Shown here: piece after piece, positions 24,774 through 33,889 of the stretch
Numbering within the stretch: the first letter of the stretch is position 1
Layout: the number at the start of each line of letters is the position of its first letter
Assembly (NCBI GenBank): GCA_036388675.1
Contig: DASVRI010000010.1
Location: 1 to 64,000, forward strand
DNA: 64,000 nucleotides
Source: DASVUS01 sp036388675
GTDB lineage: Bacteria > Armatimonadota > Abditibacteriia > Abditibacteriales > Abditibacteriaceae
Direction: 5' to 3'
Made by a program: the position numbers and the translations under genes
The notes under the pieces: model-generated
What the model was told of the DNA's origin: nothing
The model's database searches: none
What the model saw: the letters and a program-made list of their open reading frames with translations, nothing else

Positions 24774-25577
24774 TTATCGTGTAGTGAAGCCGCCATCCAC
24801 ATAGATGGTCTGGCCGGTGATGTAAGAGCCGGCCTCGCTGCATAGCAAAACGGCCACTCCGCCGCAGTCTTCAGGTTGGCCGACACGCCCCAACGGCAGC
24901 CATTGGCCACGGCGTTCCAATTCCTCATGGTTCGGAAAATCTCCACGGTTGCGCCAGGTGTTGAAGTAGCCGGGCGCCAGAAGGTTAACCGTTACATTTC
25001 TCTTACCCAGTTCACGCGCCAGAGCCGTGGTCATGTTTTGCATGGCGGCCTTGCTCATCGAATAAGGCAGCATACCCGGATTACCACTTCTGCCCTGCAC
25101 CGAGCCGATGTTGAGAATGCGCCCCCAGCCGTGCGCTTCGAAGCAGCGCGCGGCTTCCTGGCAAAACAGGATGGGCGAAACAAAGTCGGCGCGCAACTGG
25201 CGCTCGATTTCGGCGACATCGAGTTCCATCCAGTTGAGGCTTTTTTGCACCGAGGCGTTATTCACCAAAATGTGCAGGCCGCCGAGTTGCTCTTGCGTTT
25301 GCGCAACCAGGCGCGCGGGCAGTTCCAGGTCGTGAATATCGCCGCCGAATGCCACCGCTTTGGCCCCTGTTTCGGCCAGTTCAGCGACCGCTTCCTGCGC
25401 AACATCCAAATCGATGTCTTGCACCGCAACGGCACAACCGGCAGAGGCCAGAGCGTAGGCGATGCCGCGTCCGATGCCGCGCCCTGCTCCAGTGATCAGA
25501 GCAACACGGCCATTTAATGAAAAGTCGGGTGCTGTGGGAGGCCGACGCCAAACCTGTTCTTCGTTGTGATCGTTCAT
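24774..25577 (-). CDS. SDR family oxidoreductase (glucose/gluconate dehydrogenase or FabG-like)
   Basis: A 267-residue classical short-chain dehydrogenase. The coenzyme loop is TGAGRGIGRGIAYAL (about 30-44), followed by NNAS, the catalytic serine in LNIGSVQG, YSMSKAAMQ (the YxxxK pair, about 177-181) and the C-terminal YVDGGFTTR. Acidic residues after the second strand (QDIDLD) suggest NAD(H) preference. The substrate is not determined; sugar acid metabolism fits the neighbours. The gene is monocistronic and ends against the cloverleaf repeat. Confidence 0.9.
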   Translation of the reverse strand: MNDHNEEQVWRRPPTAPDFSLNGRVALITGAGRGIGRGIAYALASAGCAVAVQDIDLDVAQEAVAELAETGAKAVAFGGDIHDLELPARLVAQTQEQLGGLHILVNNASVQKSLNWMELDVAEIERQLRADFVSPILFCQEAARCFEAHGWGRILNIGSVQGRSGNPGMLPYSMSKAAMQNMTTALARELGKRNVTVNLLAPGYFNTWRNRGDFPNHEELERRGQWLPLGRVGQPEDCGGVAVLLCSEAGSYITGQTIYVDGGFTTR

Positions 25578-25817
25578 CTCGTCATTCCTAATGTGATACC
25601 GCGAAATTTTATCGCAGGAAACGAGCCAATACAGCAGTCAAGCCCATTATTTCTGCTCATGGCAGCGGAATCGCAACATGCAGCAAACAAAAGCACATCA
25701 AACGAGTACTCGGACCGGGCGTTGTGCTGCTCCTATTTGCACCTCTCGACAGCCAATAGCCCGAGACAGATAGACTGAACCCAACTTAAACCGCATCATT
25801 GGTCTGCACATCATTTT

Positions 25818-27326
25818 ATGCGCCATCATTCACATCAATCTGAATCCAGCCAACACAGAGACCCAACGAGCAACCCACACTCCGGCATCGACTTGCACGG
25901 GCGCGCCGAACGGGCCGTGCGGGAAGCCGGCTTTAAAACCGAGTTCACGCCGGAAGCCATGCAGGAGGCCGCAAACTTCGATGTTGCCACGCCGCACTTG
26001 CCCGATGTGGTGGACTTGCGCGAACTGCTCTGGTCGTCGATTGACAATGAAGAATCACGCGACCTGGATCAAGTCGAGTACTGCCAGCGACTGGACAATG
26101 AACATATCCTGGTTCGCGTCGGCATTGCGGATGTGGCATCGCGAGTACTCGTTGGTTCGGCCATCGACCGGCACGCAGAGTGGAACACCTGTTCGATTTA
26201 CACCGGCGTGCAAACGTTTCCCATGTTGCCCGAGCGCCTCTCCACCGACTTGACCTCATTAGTGGAGGGAGAAGATCGCCTCGCCGTGGTGATTGATCTG
26301 ACAGTCGACCAGCGCGGCGAAATCGTCGGTACGAAAGTGTGTCGCGCGCAGGTGAGGAACCAGGCCAAGCTGGTTTACGAGACAATCGGCGACTGGCTGG
26401 ACGGGCAAACGCCGGTGCCGTCTGAAGTGACACGCATCGCCGGTTTGGAAGAGCAACTGCGCTTGCAATGGGAAGTCGCGACGCGGCTGCTGGAGCAGCG
26501 CCAACGCAACGGCGCTCTGGACGTTGAGCCGCGAGAGGTGCGTCCGGTCGTTGTAAACGGCAAGGTTATTGATCTGGTTGTGCCGCACAAAAACGTGGCG
26601 CGACTCATCATCGAGAACTTCATGGTCAGCATCAACATGGCGCTGGCGCAGTTTTTGAAAAGCAAGCACCTTCCTGTTATTCAGCGCGTGGTGCGCGAGC
26701 CCGAACGTTGGCCGCGCATTGTTGAGCTAGCACATCCTTACGGCGTGACATTGCCACCGCAGCCCGATGCTCGTGCTCTGTCGGCCTTTCTGTCGGCGCA
26801 GCGCCGTGCGGCTCCACAACAATTCGCCGATCTTTCGCTTTCTGTTGTAAAACTACTTGGGCGCGGCGAATACGTTGTGGTGCAGGGCGCGCAAGACAAG
26901 GGCGGGCATTTTGGTCTGGGAATGCACCACTATGCGCACAGCACGGCTCCCAACCGTCGCTTTCCCGACCTGGTTACACAGCGCATCGTGCAGGCGGCAA
27001 TTAGTGGGGCCGCTCTGCCCTATTCAGTTGATGAACTCGCGAGCATTGCCGCGCATTGCACCGAACGCGAAGCCGCCGCACAAAAGGCGGAGCGTTTGAT
27101 GCGCAAAGTGGAAGCGGCCACTCTGTTTGGCGACCGCATTGGCCAGATATTTACTGCGGTTGTGACGGGTGCATCGCGTAAGGGCACTTACGTGCGCACA
27201 GCCGCTCCCGCCGTGGAAGGCCGCCTGTCATGCGGAGAACGCGACTTCGATGTGGGCGACAGAGTGCAAGTTCGCCTCACGAGCACCAACCCCGAACGCG
27301 GCTTTATTGATTTTAGCTGCGCTTGA
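25818..27326 (+). CDS. RNB-domain exoribonuclease (RNase II/R family), compact
   Basis: A 502-residue 3'-5' exoribonuclease-like protein. The catalytic RNB domain begins near residue 65 (DVVDLRELLWSSIDNEESRDLDQ, with the conserved aspartates) and continues to FPDLVTQRIVQAAI. The C-terminus ends in an S1-like barrel (TAVVTGASRKGTYVRTAAPAVEGRL). The N-terminal cold-shock domains of full RNase R or RNase II are missing, so it matches the short RNB subfamily also seen in cyanobacteria and Deinococcus. It overlaps or abuts the next gene. A GAGTACTC at 26143 encodes SRVLVG. Confidence 0.9.
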   Translation: MRHHSHQSESSQHRDPTSNPHSGIDLHGRAERAVREAGFKTEFTPEAMQEAANFDVATPHLPDVVDLRELLWSSIDNEESRDLDQVEYCQRLDNEHILVRVGIADVASRVLVGSAIDRHAEWNTCSIYTGVQTFPMLPERLSTDLTSLVEGEDRLAVVIDLTVDQRGEIVGTKVCRAQVRNQAKLVYETIGDWLDGQTPVPSEVTRIAGLEEQLRLQWEVATRLLEQRQRNGALDVEPREVRPVVVNGKVIDLVVPHKNVARLIIENFMVSINMALAQFLKSKHLPVIQRVVREPERWPRIVELAHPYGVTLPPQPDARALSAFLSAQRRAAPQQFADLSLSVVKLLGRGEYVVVQGAQDKGGHFGLGMHHYAHSTAPNRRFPDLVTQRIVQAAISGAALPYSVDELASIAAHCTEREAAAQKAERLMRKVEAATLFGDRIGQIFTAVVTGASRKGTYVRTAAPAVEGRLSCGERDFDVGDRVQVRLTSTNPERGFIDFSCA

Positions 27327-27349
27327 ACGCCCGGAAAGTTAGCGCACAA

Positions 27350-28255
27350 ATGGACTTACCGCATCAATTCATCGAAACCATTTGCGGTGTTCACGGCAAC
27401 GCGGGGCAACTCTGGTTGCACAACTTTGATGCCCTGCTGCGCTACTGCGAAGAGGCCTGGTCGCTCGAGGTGATGGAGCCGTTTCCGCTGTCCTACAATT
27501 TCGTGGCGCCGGTTGTTTTCAGCGATGGCACGGAGGCCGTTCTCAAGCTGTGTGTTCCCGGCCCGGAAGTCCAAAATGAAATTGCAGCTCTGCGCGCCTT
27601 CAATGGCCATGGCATCTGCAAGTTGATGGATGCCGATGCCAGCCGGGGAATTTTGTTGCTGGAGCAGTTGAAGCCCGGCAATTGCTTAAAGCCCGTACAG
27701 AACGACGAAGAGGCAGTTGTGATTGCCGCCAGAGTCGTGAAAAAGATGCAGTCACGAATGACTGTTCCCGACGTTGCCGCCTCAGCATTTCCCTCGATTG
27801 CGCACCAGAAGAGTTTGGATACGTTACGACAACATCTTCAAACGGGGGCCGGCACGCTGCCCGGGCCTCTCGTGCGCAAAGTGGAAATTCTTCTCCCGCA
27901 ACTCAGTTCATCAATCAGAAGTCCGCGCCTGCTGCACGGCGACTTGCACCACGAGAACATCCTGTGGGCACATGAGCATGGCTGGATGGCTATTGATCCC
28001 AAGGGAGTAATCGGCGAACTTGAATATGAAGTTATTCCCTTTCTCATGAATAACTTTCCGCAGCACGACAGCCTAGCCGCAACGAAATTCCGTGTTGATA
28101 CTTTCGTCGCAGAGTTGAATTTGCAGCGGGAGCGTGTTCTGTCGTGGGCCTTGTGTTACGCCGTTCTCTCGGCATGGTGGAGCATTGAAGATCGAACTGA
28201 AGGTGCCGAACAAAGTATCGAAGCCGCCTTTGTTTTTGAACAACTGCTGGCTTGA
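27350..28255 (+). CDS. APH-family kinase (APH_6_hur, streptomycin/hydroxyurea phosphotransferase type)
   Basis: About 301 residues with a kinase-like fold. The features are LKLCVPGPEVQNEIAALRAF (about 75-94, nucleotide-binding lysine and glutamate), the catalytic loop LLHGDLHHENILW (near 203-215) and the metal aspartate in AIDPKGVIGE. The arrangement of E-IAAL-AF, LLEQL-PG and IDPKG is that of the aminoglycoside 6-phosphotransferase family. It may inactivate streptomycin-like compounds or phosphorylate an internal metabolite. The start ATG at 27350 lies 24 bp after the ribonuclease stop; a TTG overlapping that stop is an alternative. Confidence 0.8.
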   Translation: MDLPHQFIETICGVHGNAGQLWLHNFDALLRYCEEAWSLEVMEPFPLSYNFVAPVVFSDGTEAVLKLCVPGPEVQNEIAALRAFNGHGICKLMDADASRGILLLEQLKPGNCLKPVQNDEEAVVIAARVVKKMQSRMTVPDVAASAFPSIAHQKSLDTLRQHLQTGAGTLPGPLVRKVEILLPQLSSSIRSPRLLHGDLHHENILWAHEHGWMAIDPKGVIGELEYEVIPFLMNNFPQHDSLAATKFRVDTFVAELNLQRERVLSWALCYAVLSAWWSIEDRTEGAEQSIEAAFVFEQLLA

Positions 28256-28428
28256 ACAACAATTGGAACAACGATTTAAACAACGAATAAAAGCTCATGT
28301 TGTATCCTACTCTTCATGCAAGATGGCTCTTGGAGAGATGACCTCTCGCACCTGAGTACTCAGCATAATGCAGGCTGTTCAAACGTCACTAATTCGACTT
28401 GTCGCGTATTTGAAAGGAAACACTCATC

Positions 28429-28881
28429 ATGTCAGACAAAACGCTCGGAACGACAAAAGCAACACAGATCGGCATCATCGTTCAGGACATCGAAGCGACC
28501 GCTAAAGCGTGGGCCACACTTTTAGGTGTCGCAGTGCCATCCATCATGACGACCGATGGCGTCGAGGTCGCTCACACCGAATATCAGGGGCAACCCAGTG
28601 AGGCACGCGCCAAACTCGCGTTTATTCCACTGGGACAAGTAACACTGGAACTGATTGAGCCCATCGGCGACTCCAGCACCTGGAACGACCAGCTCACACA
28701 GCACGGGCCAAGCCTGCACCACATCGCTTTTCAGGTCGAAGGCATGCAAGAGCGACTCGAAACACTGGAGTCACAGGGCATTCCACTGGTACAGCGCGGC
28801 GACTACACGGGCGGGCGATATGCCTATGTGGACGGCACCAAACAACTCGGCGCCGTTTTAGAACTGTTGGAAAACGATTGA
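28429..28881 (+). CDS. VOC (glyoxalase/methylmalonyl-CoA epimerase-like) protein
   Basis: A 150-residue vicinal-oxygen-chelate fold protein with two beta-alpha-beta-beta-beta modules: ATQIGIIVQDIEATAKAWATLLG followed by VTLELIEP, and SLHHIAFQVEGMQERLETL followed by LGAVLELLE. The paired metal ligands (glutamate at the end of each module and the histidine in HHIAF) resemble methylmalonyl-CoA epimerase, though the N-terminal histidine is replaced by Q/I. The function is therefore open. A good purine-rich ribosome-binding site (GAAAGGAAA) precedes the ATG. Confidence 0.8.
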   Translation: MSDKTLGTTKATQIGIIVQDIEATAKAWATLLGVAVPSIMTTDGVEVAHTEYQGQPSEARAKLAFIPLGQVTLELIEPIGDSSTWNDQLTQHGPSLHHIAFQVEGMQERLETLESQGIPLVQRGDYTGGRYAYVDGTKQLGAVLELLEND

Positions 28882-28918
28882 TGTAAGTAGCGGGTTCACC
28901 ACCAGGACTTACGAACCC

Positions 28919-29033
28919 AGAACCCGGAGTGTGAGCGACGGGCTTGCGTGGCCTGAAACAAGCCCGTCGCTCACAGCCCCCCAGCAGATAAGTCGTTGTC
29001 TGCTTCTCAGGCAACCAACACTGCGGGTTCTGG
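28919..29033. repeat. Cloverleaf interspersed repeat, copy C
   Basis: GTGAGCGACGGGCTTG (28931-28946) pairs with CAAGCCCGTCGCTCAC (28959-28974). GCAGATAAGTCGTTGTCTGC (about 28984-29003) forms the second hairpin. AGAACCCGGAGTGT at the left end pairs with ACACTGCGGGTTCT at the right end to close the cloverleaf. The outermost AAGCAGTCTCATAA arms are missing. It lies between the convergent VOC gene and the Gfo/Idh gene. Confidence 0.82.
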
Positions 29034-29100
29034 AAACGCTGCAATCCGCGTAAGTTCTCACGACAACAAGTCCATTCCACTGCGGCCAGTTGCGACATTG

Positions 29101-30264
29101 CTACGAGAACTTGTTATCGTGAATCGCAACGGTTTCATCACTGCGTTGCGAAGCAAGTGCGGCTGAGAACAGGTCGTGGCTGCGCGACGCTTCGTGCGGG
29201 GTGGCGCAGCGGAACCGGCCTTGCATTGGAGGCCCGTTCACCAGTTCATCACAGAACGCGGCCCACATTTGCAGAATGGCGTCGGAGAAGCCGAACTCAA
29301 AAATGGAGCCGGTGATGGTTTTGTAAGCAGACTGATAAGGCAAATCGCTCACATGCCAGGCTTGCTCGCTTCCCGCTTCGTAGGGCAGCGACGCGAGTTG
29401 TTTCGGGTTTCGGGTTGAGTACTCGCAGGATAACTTTGTGCCCCACACTTTTATAAACCACGTATTCTGATGGCCCGGTGCGATGCGCTTGGTCGAAAGC
29501 AGCATTGGAAAACTTTGCTCTTCAGTGCGCACTTCGCAGGCCAGAATCGCGTTGTCCCATGTTTCGCATGGTGCCATGCCGCCCTGCCCGTCGGGGCGTT
29601 CGGCGACGATGTTCGACAGCAACGCGCGAACGCTGTGCGGCTGCCAGCCAAAGCGCAGCGGCATGTGAACCACGTGCATTCCCAGGTCGCCCATGCAGCC
29701 ATACTCGCCATTTGTGGCGATGCGACGCTTCCAATTGATGGGTTTATTCGGGTCAAGATCGCTGGAGTGCCAGAAGCCAGCCTCGACTTCGATGATGCGC
29801 CCGAAGCGGCCTTCCCCTATCCACTGCCCGATGCGAAACGCGCCGGGATAAAAAGGAAACTCCGACGAGCAGCGCACCAACACAGTGGGGTTTGCAGAGA
29901 TGGCTTCGCTGATCTCGCGATTGGCGGCGCGGTCGATGCCGAATGGTTTTTCGCCCATCAGGTGCTTGCCGGCGCCTATGATGTCGCTATATATTGCGGC
30001 GTGCAGGTTGTGCGGCACGGCACAGTAAATCGCTTCAATATCGGGGTCTTCGAGCAATTGTGAGTACTCGTCGGTGACGCGCCGCACGCCGGGCACGTTT
30101 TGCTCGAACCAGGCGGTCATCGCCGGGTTGCGGTCGCAGGCCGCCACAATGCGCGGTTCAAAATCGAGATCGAGCAAGTGACACCAACGCGCCGCCGCGC
30201 TGGCGAATTCGCGTCCCATCAAGCCACAGCCGATTACACCGAAGTTGATCTGTCGCTTTGCCAT
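29101..30264 (-). CDS. Gfo/Idh/MocA family oxidoreductase
   Basis: A 387-residue NAD(P)-dependent sugar or cyclitol dehydrogenase. The Rossmann motif is GVIGCGLMG (about 8-16). The family catalytic motif EKPFGID is intact (about 105-111), and a conserved GDLGMHVVHMPL (about 191-202) supplies the active-site histidine region. Its ATG follows the stop of the aldolase gene without a gap (TAAATG), so the two form an operon. Together they suggest catabolism of a sugar or inositol derivative. GAGTACTC at 29417 and 30062 both encode EYS. Confidence 0.88.
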   Translation of the reverse strand: MAKRQINFGVIGCGLMGREFASAAARWCHLLDLDFEPRIVAACDRNPAMTAWFEQNVPGVRRVTDEYSQLLEDPDIEAIYCAVPHNLHAAIYSDIIGAGKHLMGEKPFGIDRAANREISEAISANPTVLVRCSSEFPFYPGAFRIGQWIGEGRFGRIIEVEAGFWHSSDLDPNKPINWKRRIATNGEYGCMGDLGMHVVHMPLRFGWQPHSVRALLSNIVAERPDGQGGMAPCETWDNAILACEVRTEEQSFPMLLSTKRIAPGHQNTWFIKVWGTKLSCEYSTRNPKQLASLPYEAGSEQAWHVSDLPYQSAYKTITGSIFEFGFSDAILQMWAAFCDELVNGPPMQGRFRCATPHEASRSHDLFSAALASQRSDETVAIHDNKFS

Positions 30265-31095
30265 TTACTGCACGCTCCTCAGCACTTTCATTGCCTGCTC
30301 ACTATCGGCACCGTCGTGCACAATGGCCATCAAAGCGCGCGTTATCGCTGCCGGATTAGAGTGCTGAATGATGTTGCGGCCATAAACGATGCCGCGCGCG
30401 CCCTGCTGCATCAGAGCGTGCGTGCGCCCTAAGATTTCCTCTTCACCCGCTTTGCCGCCGCCACGCACCAGAACCGGCACGCGCGCCGTCTCGATTACAC
30501 GATGATAGTCGTTCACATTATCCGTCGGGTCGGCTTTGATGATGTCGGCACCCAGTTCGGTCGCCTGGCGCACGAGCGGCACAATCTTTTGCACATCGCC
30601 ATCAACCATGTAACCGCCGGCTTCTTCGTTGGGGCGAAACACCAGCGGCTCAATCATCAGCGGCATGGCATAGCGGTCGCACACCGGCTTAAGTTTGAGA
30701 ATGTTCTGAATGCAACAGTCGGTGACTTCGGGTTGGTCGGGAATCTGAAACAAGTTCACCACAACACACGCCGCATCCAATCGCAGTGCCTGCTCGACGG
30801 GTTCTTCGACAATGCGCGAAAACAAAGCACGCGGCAAGATGCGTCCATAAACATTCGCTACATCGGTGCGCAACACGAGTGCCGGTTTATGCTTGCCCGC
30901 CACGCGTTGTAGCAAAGCCGCCTGCCCAACTGTTAATTGAATCGCATCGGGCGCAGCCTCAACCAGAGTATTCACCGCGCGCTCCATATCCTCAATGCCC
31001 GAGAGGAACGTGCCCTCGTTGAAAAAGCCATGATCCACGGCCACATCGAAACACTTACCGTCAGCGGCGAAAAGCCGGTTCATTCGTGCTTTCAT
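30265..31095 (-). CDS. Class I (DeoC/LacD/FbaB-type) aldolase
   Basis: A 276-residue TIM-barrel aldolase of the DeoC/LacD superfamily, close to class IA fructose-bisphosphate aldolases and LsrF-like thiolases. CFDVAVDHGFF near the N-terminus and GADIIKADPTDNVNDY carry the expected Schiff-base lysine. LVRGGGKAG and GARGIVYGRNI form the phosphate-binding loops. The substrate is probably a phosphorylated keto-sugar. It is the first gene of a two-gene operon with the Gfo/Idh dehydrogenase. Confidence 0.85.
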   Translation of the reverse strand: MKARMNRLFAADGKCFDVAVDHGFFNEGTFLSGIEDMERAVNTLVEAAPDAIQLTVGQAALLQRVAGKHKPALVLRTDVANVYGRILPRALFSRIVEEPVEQALRLDAACVVVNLFQIPDQPEVTDCCIQNILKLKPVCDRYAMPLMIEPLVFRPNEEAGGYMVDGDVQKIVPLVRQATELGADIIKADPTDNVNDYHRVIETARVPVLVRGGGKAGEEEILGRTHALMQQGARGIVYGRNIIQHSNPAAITRALMAIVHDGADSEQAMKVLRSVQ

Positions 31096-31107
31096 GAGTT
31101 TCCTTTG

Positions 31108-31872
31108 CTAAGTCGTGAGTGACGCTTCTCCATGCTGTGGCTCCGACAGGCGACGCATTGGCTTCAGATAGGCCGTCTCGTGCCCGTTCAACAACGCCGT
31201 GTCGGGGTTTTCGACGTTGAAGACGTGAGACCACATTCTTTCGAAGCAGTGCGCCGCGTCGGGGAACTCCTCGGATAATTGCAGAGCGCGCTCGTAGAAT
31301 GAACGCGGCCTACGCCGAATGCAAGAAGCCGATGCGATAAATTGCGCGCCGAGGCGAAACGAGTACTCGGATGGCCCCTCGGCTTCAAACAAGGCGCGGT
31401 AGAAGCCCGCCGCATCGAGAAAACGGCCATCCTCATTTTTGCTCCAACGCATGAAGAGCCGGGCGCCCTGTGCGTCGTCGGTGTCGATGATGTGACCAAG
31501 CGGACAAAATCCGCATCCGGCAAAATTGTCCATTTGGTCGGGAGCATTTTGCACCAGGTCGCGCAGCGTGCGATGAAAGTCAAAGGCATGATCGAAGGGA
31601 CGGCCCTGACAGAAAACTGTGTGTGGTGCGAGCATCGCATAGTTCTGCACGATGTGCCACAGATAGGTATGCGCCTCGCGTCCGATGTTGGGCAGGAACT
31701 TGGTCTCAACAACACCTTTTCCCTGTGCCGCAGTGGCTCCTGTTTTCTCTACCGCATCGTTCTTGTCATAGACGAGCACTCGAATCGCCGCCGGCACGCG
31801 CCGCAGCCAGTTCAAAGGCTCGTTATAGCGTGCGACAACCAATTCGATCTCAGTTTTGGAGGCAATGCACAT
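31108..31872 (-). CDS. DUF3431 family protein (glycosyltransferase-like)
   Basis: About 254 residues. The DUF3431 signature is clear: IELVVARYNEPLNWLRRVP at the start, LPNIGREAHTYLWHIVQNY in the middle, and TVFCQGRPFDH. Members resemble nucleotide-sugar glycosyltransferases by fold prediction, but no activity is established as far as I know. Four cysteines (CGFCPLGH region) could bind metal. The start at 31872 is chosen because the longer open frame runs antisense through the neighbouring radical SAM gene. A GAGTACTC at 31361 encodes PSEYSF. Only 12 bp separate its stop from the aldolase start. Confidence 0.75.
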   Translation of the reverse strand: MCIASKTEIELVVARYNEPLNWLRRVPAAIRVLVYDKNDAVEKTGATAAQGKGVVETKFLPNIGREAHTYLWHIVQNYAMLAPHTVFCQGRPFDHAFDFHRTLRDLVQNAPDQMDNFAGCGFCPLGHIIDTDDAQGARLFMRWSKNEDGRFLDAAGFYRALFEAEGPSEYSFRLGAQFIASASCIRRRPRSFYERALQLSEEFPDAAHCFERMWSHVFNVENPDTALLNGHETAYLKPMRRLSEPQHGEASLTT

Positions 31873-31993
31873 GAGGCAAAAGGCATTTTCTGGTGCGGGA
31901 TACACCCGAATTATAATACGTGTTACAGCGTTGTGCCCGGGCCCAATATGCCAAATAAGTGCAGCGTCCAGTCTTACCAATCGTCGTTTCAAC

Positions 31994-33106
31994 ATGCCAA
32001 CAGACTTAGCGCAAGAAACGCTTTTCCCCACTCTAACCGCTTCAGATGAGACCACAATAAGTGAGGCGCCTGCCGGGCGTTTATGGATGCCGCAGCGCGT
32101 GCAATTCACACCGGCGGCCCTCCAGGAAGAGTATGGCCAGCGCATTCTGGAGCGAGTACTCGCTTTAGGATTACCGGTTGAAGAACTCAAAGCCAATCGG
32201 CTGACGGGCCTACGTGGAGACGACGCGCGCAGCACCTATAACATCGCCAAACGCACTCTGGCCGTTGTGACCGCGCCGCCTTCCGCCTTCAAGTTGCAGC
32301 CGATTCCACCCTCCGCCGACTGGCAATTTCACATCGCCGAAGGCTGTCCCGCACATTGCCAGTATTGCTATCTGGCGGGCAGTCTTTCCGGGCCGCCCGT
32401 CGTGCGCGTCTTTGCCAACCTGCCGCAGATTTTGCAGAATCTCGCCATCTACGAGAAGGATGAGCCGACCAGTTTCGAAGTCAGTTGCTACACCGATCCG
32501 CTGGGCATCGAGCATCTGACGGGAAGTCTGGCCGAATGCATTCGCTATTTCGGCACTCGACAGCGCGGCTTCTTGCGTTATGTCTCGAAGTTTGATGCAG
32601 TCGATGGGCTGCTTGATCTGCCGCACAACGGCCAGACGCGTTGCCGCGCGAGTATTAATGCAGCTCCAGTATCGAAGCGACTCGAAGGCGGCACGGCTTC
32701 CGTCGCAGCGCGTTTGTGCGCATTGCGCAAACTGGCCTTGCCGGTGCAGCGTGGCGGCGGTGGTTATCCGGTGGGCCTTGTCATCGCGCCCATCATGCCA
32801 ATGGAGAATTGGCGCGAGCATTACACGCAGCTGCTGGACGAAGCCGCAGCAGCGCTCGATTTCGACTGCGACTTAACCTTCGAGCTGATTACACATCGCT
32901 TCACGCCGGGCTCCAAAGATGTGCTGCTGTCATGGTATCCCAAAACAACGCTCGACTTGGATGAGGAAAAGCGCACCGTCAAGCGCAACAAGTTCGGCGG
33001 CACCAAGTATGTTTATCCGCGCGAACTGATGAGCGAATTGCGCCGCTTTTTCGAGGCTGAAATCAGCGCCCGTTTTGCGCAGGCACAAATTTTATACTGG
33101 ACTTAG
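31994..33106 (+). CDS. splB: Spore photoproduct lyase-like radical SAM protein
   Basis: About 370 residues. The radical SAM cluster motif is CPAHCQYC (C-X3-C-X2-C), the spacing used by spore photoproduct lyase, followed by LAGSLSGPP. Forty residues after the last cluster cysteine comes FEVSCYTDPLGIEHLTGS. This matches the lyase region holding the hydrogen-donor cysteine, so the key cysteine seems kept. In spore formers the enzyme repairs 5-thyminyl-5,6-dihydrothymine; non-sporulating bacteria also carry homologues of unknown target. It sits apart from the recA/lexA-type genes. The start ATG at 31994 is the first after the antisense overlap with the DUF3431 gene. Confidence 0.85.
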   Translation: MPTDLAQETLFPTLTASDETTISEAPAGRLWMPQRVQFTPAALQEEYGQRILERVLALGLPVEELKANRLTGLRGDDARSTYNIAKRTLAVVTAPPSAFKLQPIPPSADWQFHIAEGCPAHCQYCYLAGSLSGPPVVRVFANLPQILQNLAIYEKDEPTSFEVSCYTDPLGIEHLTGSLAECIRYFGTRQRGFLRYVSKFDAVDGLLDLPHNGQTRCRASINAAPVSKRLEGGTASVAARLCALRKLALPVQRGGGGYPVGLVIAPIMPMENWREHYTQLLDEAAAALDFDCDLTFELITHRFTPGSKDVLLSWYPKTTLDLDEEKRTVKRNKFGGTKYVYPRELMSELRRFFEAEISARFAQAQILYWT

Positions 33107-33141
33107 TGCCGCGACAAAATACCATTTTTGCACTACAATTG

Positions 33142-33191
33142 GCTCGTATGGTAGTGAACGCTAATCGCTCGTGTGGTAGTGAACGCTACTG
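33142..33191. repeat. 25-bp tandem duplication before a start codon
   Basis: GCTCGT(A/G)TGGTAGTGAACGC followed by TA(A/C)TC or TACTG occurs at 33142-33166 and 33167-33191. The second unit ends at the ribosome-binding site of the next gene. Confidence 0.85.
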
Positions 33192-33202
33192 AGGAGGCCA
33201 TT

Positions 33203-33889
33203 GTGGAAAAGAAAACCGTATCGTCACAAGCGCAAAGTCTGGAGAAAGCGCCGGGAGAAACCTGGAGCCCGGCGCTTGAGAAGTTCGCACAGAGCATGAC
33301 CATCGGCTTTGACCAGTGGCATGACGGCATCGGCTACGACCTGGACGCTTTGCTGGAACTCAAAGGTGACGAATTGGCCAGGGCCGAAGCGGTTTTAATT
33401 GCTCGCAAAAACCACGATTGGCGCGATTCCGAAGCGCTGGCGGCATTAAATTCCACGCAATCGGCTGCGGCGCTTAAGAGTTCTATCTCCAGCCCGAACG
33501 TGCAGGTAAAATTGCGCGCTGCCAGGCAGTATGCGGCAGAAGGCGATGTGGCGCAGATGGAAGATGCGCTGGTGGAAAGCCTGCGCACCTCCAAAATTTA
33601 TGCGGGCCTGACACAAGCGCTCGCTTTAGCGGAAGAACACCCAACAGAAAGAGTGAAGCAGACTTTGTTCTGGTGTGCTCTGCACGGCAACGATGATGTG
33701 CGTGTCCATGCCGCGGCATTGCTGTTCTACCTGTATGGCATCGCGGAATCGAATTTCGATTGGGATTTTCGGCCCTTCTTCCTTCGCTTCAACACGCAGG
33801 ATTTGGAAGAACGACGCGCTGCATTTCTTGAATTGTGCCGGCGCGTGAACGTTGATCCTGACGGGCTGGACTTGGAACCATCGGCGTAG
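33203..33889 (+). CDS. Hypothetical helical protein (HEAT-like repeats)
   Basis: About 228 residues. After a polar N-terminus the protein is mainly amphipathic helices (LRAARQYAAEGDVAQMEDALVESL, then LTQALALAEEHPTERVKQTLFWCAL), suggesting HEAT-like repeats. The C-terminus carries a conserved-looking NFDWDFRPFFLRFNTQDLEERRAAF. I do not recognise a named family. The GTG start at 33203 is chosen because GAGGAGG lies six bases upstream; an in-frame GTG 30 bp earlier has no such site. Confidence 0.65.
   Translation: MEKKTVSSQAQSLEKAPGETWSPALEKFAQSMTIGFDQWHDGIGYDLDALLELKGDELARAEAVLIARKNHDWRDSEALAALNSTQSAAALKSSISSPNVQVKLRAARQYAAEGDVAQMEDALVESLRTSKIYAGLTQALALAEEHPTERVKQTLFWCALHGNDDVRVHAAALLFYLYGIAESNFDWDFRPFFLRFNTQDLEERRAAFLELCRRVNVDPDGLDLEPSA

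Noticed and set aside
31873..32235. N-terminal extension of the DUF3431 protein
   Set aside because: It is antisense to the radical SAM gene and rich in arginine and serine, as expected for a shadow frame.
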